Positions 59,419 through 64,000 of a DNA stretch of 64,000 nt are shown in pieces. A program made the position numbers and the translations under genes. Origin of the DNA: Rhizoctonia solani (taxonomy: Eukaryota; Basidiomycota; Agaricomycetes; Cantharellales; Ceratobasidiaceae); the NCBI RefSeq assembly GCF_016906535.1, contig NC_057376.1, forward strand, positions 930,001 through 994,000. Reading direction: 5' to 3'. The notes below the pieces were generated by a model. That model was not told where the DNA came from, ran no database searches, and saw only the letters and a list, made by a program, of their open reading frames with translations. Position 1 is the stretch's first letter. Each line of letters opens with the position of its first letter.

Positions 59419-61172
59419 CTAAGCCCCTGCGATTACCTTTCCAGCCTCACGCTTCAGGGCCCAGTGTACGGCCTGAGCAACATCCTCCGCCTGATGGGTT
59501 GGTGTATGCGCCGGGGGAATACCGGTCGTGGGATCATAAACTCCAGTATGTACAAGAATCGATCCCCAACCGGCCCCGTTGGCCCGGCAATATCAGATGC
59601 TGGGTTGTCTGGAGAAAACGAATCAATGTTGTATCCGAATATATTGGAATTGGAACCGATGCCTACCGCCTATCATGTAGCTAACATGTACGTATTATTA
59701 ATCAAGTAAAATCAACGTTTTAAAAGTGAACTTACATCGGAGGGGTTTCAATGTGGTTCGGATCGGTCCGCTCCATTTCAGCAATCTGGTTTTTGAGTAC
59801 AATCTTTGCCCAGTCATAGGTGTCCTTGCAGGGTTTTCCATATTGCGTAAATGGGTATGCTTCGCCAAACTGAGCCTGAACGAGGGTTAATTTTATAATT
59901 TCACACTGCGGTACTACAACGTACCTGATATACTGCCTGGAACGCAGTAATAAATCCTCCCTGACCAAGACGTGGTTGAGGGAATGCTGCCCTCCATATA
60001 AGGTCTGGATTGCAAAAGATGAGATCGACAGGGCTCGGATTGGCTGTGGAACCGGGTGAGATCGAGTATTTTCATGCTGGAACTCTTCTTCGTACCTTTC
60101 TTCATTTTCTCCCATAAAGATGGCTCGACATATCGTCCTTGCAGAACATCGCATACAACCTGAGTATCCAGCAGCCAGTTGCGAGGGTCATGGAACACGA
60201 TCACTGCATGAATGGGGGTGGTCGAGAAATTCCCGGGCTAGAAATCCATCCATGAGTTGTCGACAATAGCGCTAGGAGCCATGGCATACACGCGTGGTAG
60301 ATTGCTCCTCCTTGGTAAGAGTATGAAAGGGCGAAATTCTGTTGTAGGACAAATACAAAATCAGATAAGTACCAGACTCTCTTATATGAGTAATGTTGAC
60401 GGACGTGCTTTCCCATGCAAGAATATCGAGCGGCGTGTAAGCGTCAAGACCATAGCTATTGCAGGTAAGGTAAGTAAGATTGATGTGAGATAAATTGACT
60501 ACACGTACCTCTCGGCGACGCGACGAACTGAATCTCCTATACCTCCCAACACCAGAACGGCCTTCCCCCTGTACTTGGGCACAAGTGACTTGATAATGGT
60601 ATGTGCTTGGATCACTTGAGAAGTTTTGATCTGAATAATATATAAAGTAGGTCATAACGATGCGCAGTCAGCTCATACATTTGTGTTAAGTTGAGTTGAC
60701 AACTCCTTGGCCCTGGTGTCTTCAATAACACCTCCACCATTAGTGAGCGTAATAAATGGAATCCTGCTAAATTTTGCTTATGAGTATACCGAAGCTGTTA
60801 CAAGCTGATGAATCTTGTCTTACACCCCGAGCTCGTTCTGCCCTTCTAAAATTTTCATGGCTTCAAAAGCAGCAGGGATGGGGGTATGGCCCCGGAGTAG
60901 AACGCCATCCTGGACAAACCCAAGCTAAGTGCCTCGGCGAACGCACGAGCTGGAAACCCACTATGTCAAAAGCAAAGGCAACCGGAGGTCTGCGCCTAGA
61001 TACACCGTGAAGGGAACGTACGTGCGTGGCTGTAGGGGGGTCGCTATATCAGCATCTGTATATTCGCCCAGACAAGCAAGATACATTTTAGTCCAGCTTC
61101 CACATAACTCGTGCGTATAGCACTGGATAATGAGACCTTGTTGTATTTTATCGATCTTAATATTCCAAGCAT
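59419..61172 (-). CDS. CECR5/HDHD5-type HAD-superfamily hydrolase, mitochondrial targeting likely, one-base frame break
   Basis: Proposed start MLGILRSIKYNKVSLSSAIR (61172), a basic, Ser-rich presequence, spliced to RRPPVAFAFDIDGVLLRG, where DxDGV is the HAD nucleophile motif. Further on: IPFITLTNGGGVIEDTRAKE, SYGLDAYTPLDILAWES, FHTLTKEEQSTTR, FSTTPIHAVIVFHDPRNW, LLDTQVVCDVLQGRY, QFGEAYPFTQYGKPCKDTYD and DNPASDIAG. After this the frame breaks in the C run 59583-59585 (GGG on the coding strand); one more base would give GANGAGWGSILVHTGVYDP and the end AGKVIAGA (stop 59419). Family proteins are predicted phosphatases of unknown substrate. Eight or so introns. The upstream start remains the weakest part. 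Confidence 0.78.
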
Positions 61173-61594
61173 TGTAGGATACCAAACAAATACTAGTATG
61201 CCGCAAATCTGGAAGAGATAGTGGTGGTCGAAGCTCGAGTTGCTTCGCGTGAGGCAGGAATTTGATAGCTGATCGGTGCCTTAGGCGCCAAGATCACACT
61301 CGCCACATCGTAGCCACCTTGTACGCTGAGCCTGGATACAAATAGAGTAAGCCATCTCTTGTAACATGGATACTCAGCTTACTCTGTATCACCCCGCTGG
61401 AGTTGCTGAACGGAATGAAAATCTATGCGGTTCTCAGTAGTCCTATCACGTGACGATCAAGGCACCAACGGCGGCAAGTTCTCCGGTAACGAACGACCAT
61501 ACCTCGTCTTGATTTTTCCCCTGGTCTCTTCATCACCCCTACGGCACCACTACCAAATTCTAGGCTTCTTTATACGCAGAAAAACTTAATATTC
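61173..61594. promoter_or_regulatory. Divergent promoter between HDHD5-like and DUF218 genes
   Basis: About 420 bases between the two starts. A minus-strand frame at about 61192-61440 looks protein-like (GGYDVASVILAPKAPISYQ) but has no in-frame ATG before an upstream stop, so it is left as leader or promoter sequence. No core element recognised. Confidence 0.4.
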
Positions 61595-62763
61595 ATGCTG
61601 CCCAGCTACAATTCTTACAACCCTCGGCGGTACCAGTCCTTATCTCGACAGTCCTACTCGGGTCCAGGAGGATCTCTACGCGACCGCCTCCTCTCGCGAT
61701 CACGTGTTACAAACTTGGGCCTCGTGCTTATTGGCTCCGTACTTGCACTCTCACTATTGTCTAATTTGCGCTATATCTACTTGTTACACGGATACGAATC
61801 CGATGGACGGATGGTAAATACTCCCCAATTGATCACTGATACGGTTTCATACAACCACAGTGAATCTGAACTCGACCACTTGATTATGGTTCCAGGGCAT
61901 GCGATATGGAAAGGCGGCGATCCTGAAGAACATGAAAAGGACTCGGAATGGGTGCTTGACGTGGCGCAAGCTGGACGAGGGAATCCCAAAGCGTTTTACG
62001 CTCATATTGCCAAGGGGTGAGCCATGAATGCGTAGCTTTCGAAATGAATCATCTGAAACTTGGTTGTATAGTGCAGAACTGGCGCTCGCTGACAAGAATA
62101 GCCTTCTAATCTTCAGCGGGTGAGTTCAGCCCAAATAGACCGTATATCTCCAATCTCACTCGTTGCAGAGGTCAAACTCGCAAACCAACCCATCTAACAG
62201 AAGCACAATCTTATCTTTCTCTCGCATTGTCCTCAAAACTCTTGCCTGTTACACCATCTGACACGTTTCTCCGTGCAACGACTGAAGACTTTGCACTCGA
62301 CTCGTACCAAAACTTAGTATTCTCGGTCGCTCGATTCAAGGAGCGTACAGGGAGGTATCCGAACCGAATTACAGTTGTCGGATTTGGTGTAAAGAAGCAG
62401 AGGTTTGAAAAGTTGCATGCGAGAGCAATCAGGTGGCCCGTAAATTCGTTTTCGTACGTGGGTGTGGATGTGGCCGACCAGGTTGACTTGGAAATCGCTG
62501 AGGATGGCGAGGTAAGCACTATTCCAGCCACAAATCTAAGTTTACTAATTTTTTTATAGCACAAGAACGGGTTTATACCTTACATGCGCGACCTCTACGG
62601 GTGCCACGACTTTTTAGCCGCCAAGCGCCGTTCGCGGAACACCGCAGCACGATTTCATCCGTACCACAACTCGGCTCCCGAACTTGCAGACTTGTTAGAC
62701 TGGTGTCCTCCGTCCAGACACCTTTTGTTTTCCGGACCTCTACCTTGGAGTCATCGTGCATAG
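61595..62763 (+). CDS. DUF218/YdcF-like family membrane protein
   Basis: Four exons give a continuous frame from MLPSYNSYNPRRYQSLSRQ to PLPWSHRA (stop 62763). A basic cytosolic start precedes one membrane helix (LGLVLIGSVLALSLLSNLRY). The lumenal part has the DUF218 core: HLIMVPGHAIWKGGDPEE, LLIFSGGQTRK, EAQSYLSLAL, TEDFALDSYQNLVFSVARF, RITVVGFGVKKQRFEKLHA and PYMRDLYGCHDFLAAKRR. YdcF-type proteins bind nucleotide-sugar-like or S-adenosylmethionine-like ligands in bacteria; fungal members are ER/Golgi-type membrane proteins of unknown role. All introns are GT-AG and in phase; no frame break was found. Confidence 0.85.
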
Positions 62764-63098
62764 ACTCACGGACAATGTTTCGAATAGGGATTGCTGTAGT
62801 AATAGCTTATAATAATCGGACTTTTCGTTTGCTTTTGTAGAAGAGCGACCGAACCTCGGAAATAGTGTGTTCTAAAGTTATGTACAACAAGAGATCACAG
62901 ACATGCAAGTTAACGTTATGACATAAGAAGTACATTGCGCGAAAACAACAAATGATATCGTAGAGTCCAAAAAAAAGGGGGGGAGAAGAGGGGAATCAAT
63001 GTAAAATACGAAAAAAGGTAACAGACGTGGATAGTCATCAAGATTCCAGTCGTATGTGAATTGGATCTCGTTCACAGTCATCAAGACGTTCGATTGCA
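62764..63098. other. Convergent intergenic region
   Basis: About 335 bases of 3' flanks between the DUF218 gene and the RhoGAP gene, with an A-run and a G-run (about 62970-62985). No other feature recognised. Confidence 0.5.
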
Positions 63099-63953
63099 TT
63101 ACGTGTGGCCGAGCGGGGCTGATTCGCGATGGACATTGCTCTTTGTTCGCGGTCGCTGGGACATTCGTTGACCCAACGAGCCCTTGCTACTACTCGCCCC
63201 CAACCCGTGAATAGGCACATAATCGGGATCAACCTTGCTGCACTTTAAATGGCATAGCAAATTATGCACAAACATGTGCTCGAACCTATTTTACCATATC
63301 AGTATCCTGTCAAACAAGCCAACTTCGAAACCCACCTCGCATTCGTAAACACCACCGCCATCGACTCGGAATCACACCGAAGGAGATTCGGGGCCATGAC
63401 TAACGCCATGTTCGCGCTCGTCATCTTGGTCACCGACTGCACGCTCTCGGGCAAAAATAGCTGCAAGAAGCTAATCACGAACAATAGCACTCGACGGTTG
63501 TTTGTCGGGAGCTCCTTGACGAGCGCAACGACCCGCTCGGGATCTTCGGCCGCCTGGATACATGCATTGTACATATTTGCGGGAATGAGCGGCTCCTGAA
63601 GTTCTCGGAGCCAGAGCTTGAATAAGCTTGCGGGCACATTACAATCGTCGATTCCTGCCCAAAAAAGACGATGATTAAAATCTTTGTTTCGCGTGCAATT
63701 AATCAAGTGTGGGAATGACTATACCTTCAAGGTTATAGAACCCTTTGTCAATTCTAACCCGCAGATCGGAGACTTCATCTGCATCGCCCGGAATACGGAA
63801 TATACCCTCCGATTTGGTTCCTCCGAGTGCCAGGATACCGTCTGCAAGAAAGGGAAGGATGATGGGGACTTTGCTATCTGCATAGGTACGTTCTTGAAGT
63901 CTCATGATGGCCGAGAGAGATTCTCCGAATGTGGAAGGATTAAATGCAGAGTC
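63099..63953 (-). CDS. RhoGAP domain protein (MyTH4-RhoGAP/ARHGAP39 type), C-terminal part, runs off the right edge
   Basis: The last three exons are inside the window. The first, after an acceptor at 63954, reads DSAFNPSTFGESLSAIMRLQ, which is typical of the MyTH4-RhoGAP linker. Next come VPIILPFLADGILALGG, SEGIFRIPGDADEVSDLRVR (arginine finger region), DDCNVPASLFKLWLRELQEP and LIPANMYNACIQ, then KMTSANMALVMAPNLLRCD and, after an intron, FVHNLLCHLKCSKVDPDYVP with IHGLGAS and a tail ending APLGHT (stop 63099). The signature FVHNLLxHLKCS...DPDYVPxHGLGA is shared by ARHGAP39-like proteins. They stimulate GTP hydrolysis on Rho-family GTPases and link actin and polarity control. The upstream exons lie outside the window. 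Confidence 0.85.
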
Positions 63954-64000
63954 CTGGAACGACGAACGACAAGGTTAATTATAGGCACGTGTGTAAGAGG

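Noticed and set aside
61192..61440. Protein-like minus-strand frame upstream of the HDHD5-like gene
   Set aside because: There is no in-frame ATG after the upstream stop, and it ends in a stop before the proposed presequence exon. It could be leader sequence.

Overview
This window is nuclear DNA of a filamentous basidiomycete, most likely an Agaricomycete. The evidence is closely packed genes on both strands, many short introns (about 45-75 nt), CBM1-tagged cell-wall enzymes and a DUF262 family with many introns. A Rhizoctonia/Ceratobasidium-type source is plausible, but that is inference from gene content and intron style only. No tRNA, rRNA, intact transposon or CRISPR was found.

Layout, left to right. 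6-448 (-): start of an unrecognised low-complexity protein that runs off the left edge. 524-7130: a 6.6 kb stretch with no supportable gene. 7131-8842 (+): NIF/SCP-type CTD-like phosphatase. 10006-12238 (-): NIPA-type magnesium transporter. 12611-14614 (-): DUF262 protein built from 12 exons, five of them 7-16 nt. 14743-15780 (+): Mediator subunit MED27, divergent from the DUF262 gene. 17706-19809 (+): Medusa-type regulator. 20035-22161 (-): MFS transporter. 22478-23685 (-): WDR83/MORG1. 23960-25059 (-): unknown protein. 25558-28410 (-): gamma-glutamyltransferase. 28486-29824 (-): RNA polymerase I subunit RPA43. 30363-31417 (+): TIM16/PAM16. 31515-35122 (+): large membrane/coiled-coil protein with a PAM2-like motif.

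The right half holds two tandem pairs of secreted glycoside hydrolases: GH5_7 beta-mannanases with CBM1 (35435-37864 and 38486-40795, both -) and GH47 alpha-mannosidases (50780-53115 and 53736-56088, both -). Between them are SSL1/TFIIH p44 (42752-44455, +), a cysteine-rich single-pass membrane protein (44902-46623, +), a small TALE-like homeodomain protein (48033-48800, +) and a severin/gelsolin protein (49151-50494, -). The right end carries a SnoaL/NTF2-like protein (57253-57828, -), a serine racemase-like PLP enzyme (57973-59304, -), a CECR5/HDHD5-type HAD hydrolase (59419-61172, -), a DUF218 protein (61595-62763, +) and the end of a RhoGAP (63099-63953, -).

Three structural themes stand out. 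First, the DUF262 gene is a chain of microexons with three GC-AG introns, and its rebuilt length is an exact multiple of three. Second, GC-AG introns are repeatedly needed to keep frame (six cases). Third, between about 33.3 and 59.6 kb eight otherwise intact genes contain nine places where the frame breaks and one missing base would restore it, including the essential SSL1. This looks more like uncorrected consensus error than gene decay. The genes are mostly housekeeping (transcription, mitochondrial import, splicing/MAPK scaffold) mixed with wall-degrading enzymes. No biosynthetic or defence cluster is visible.
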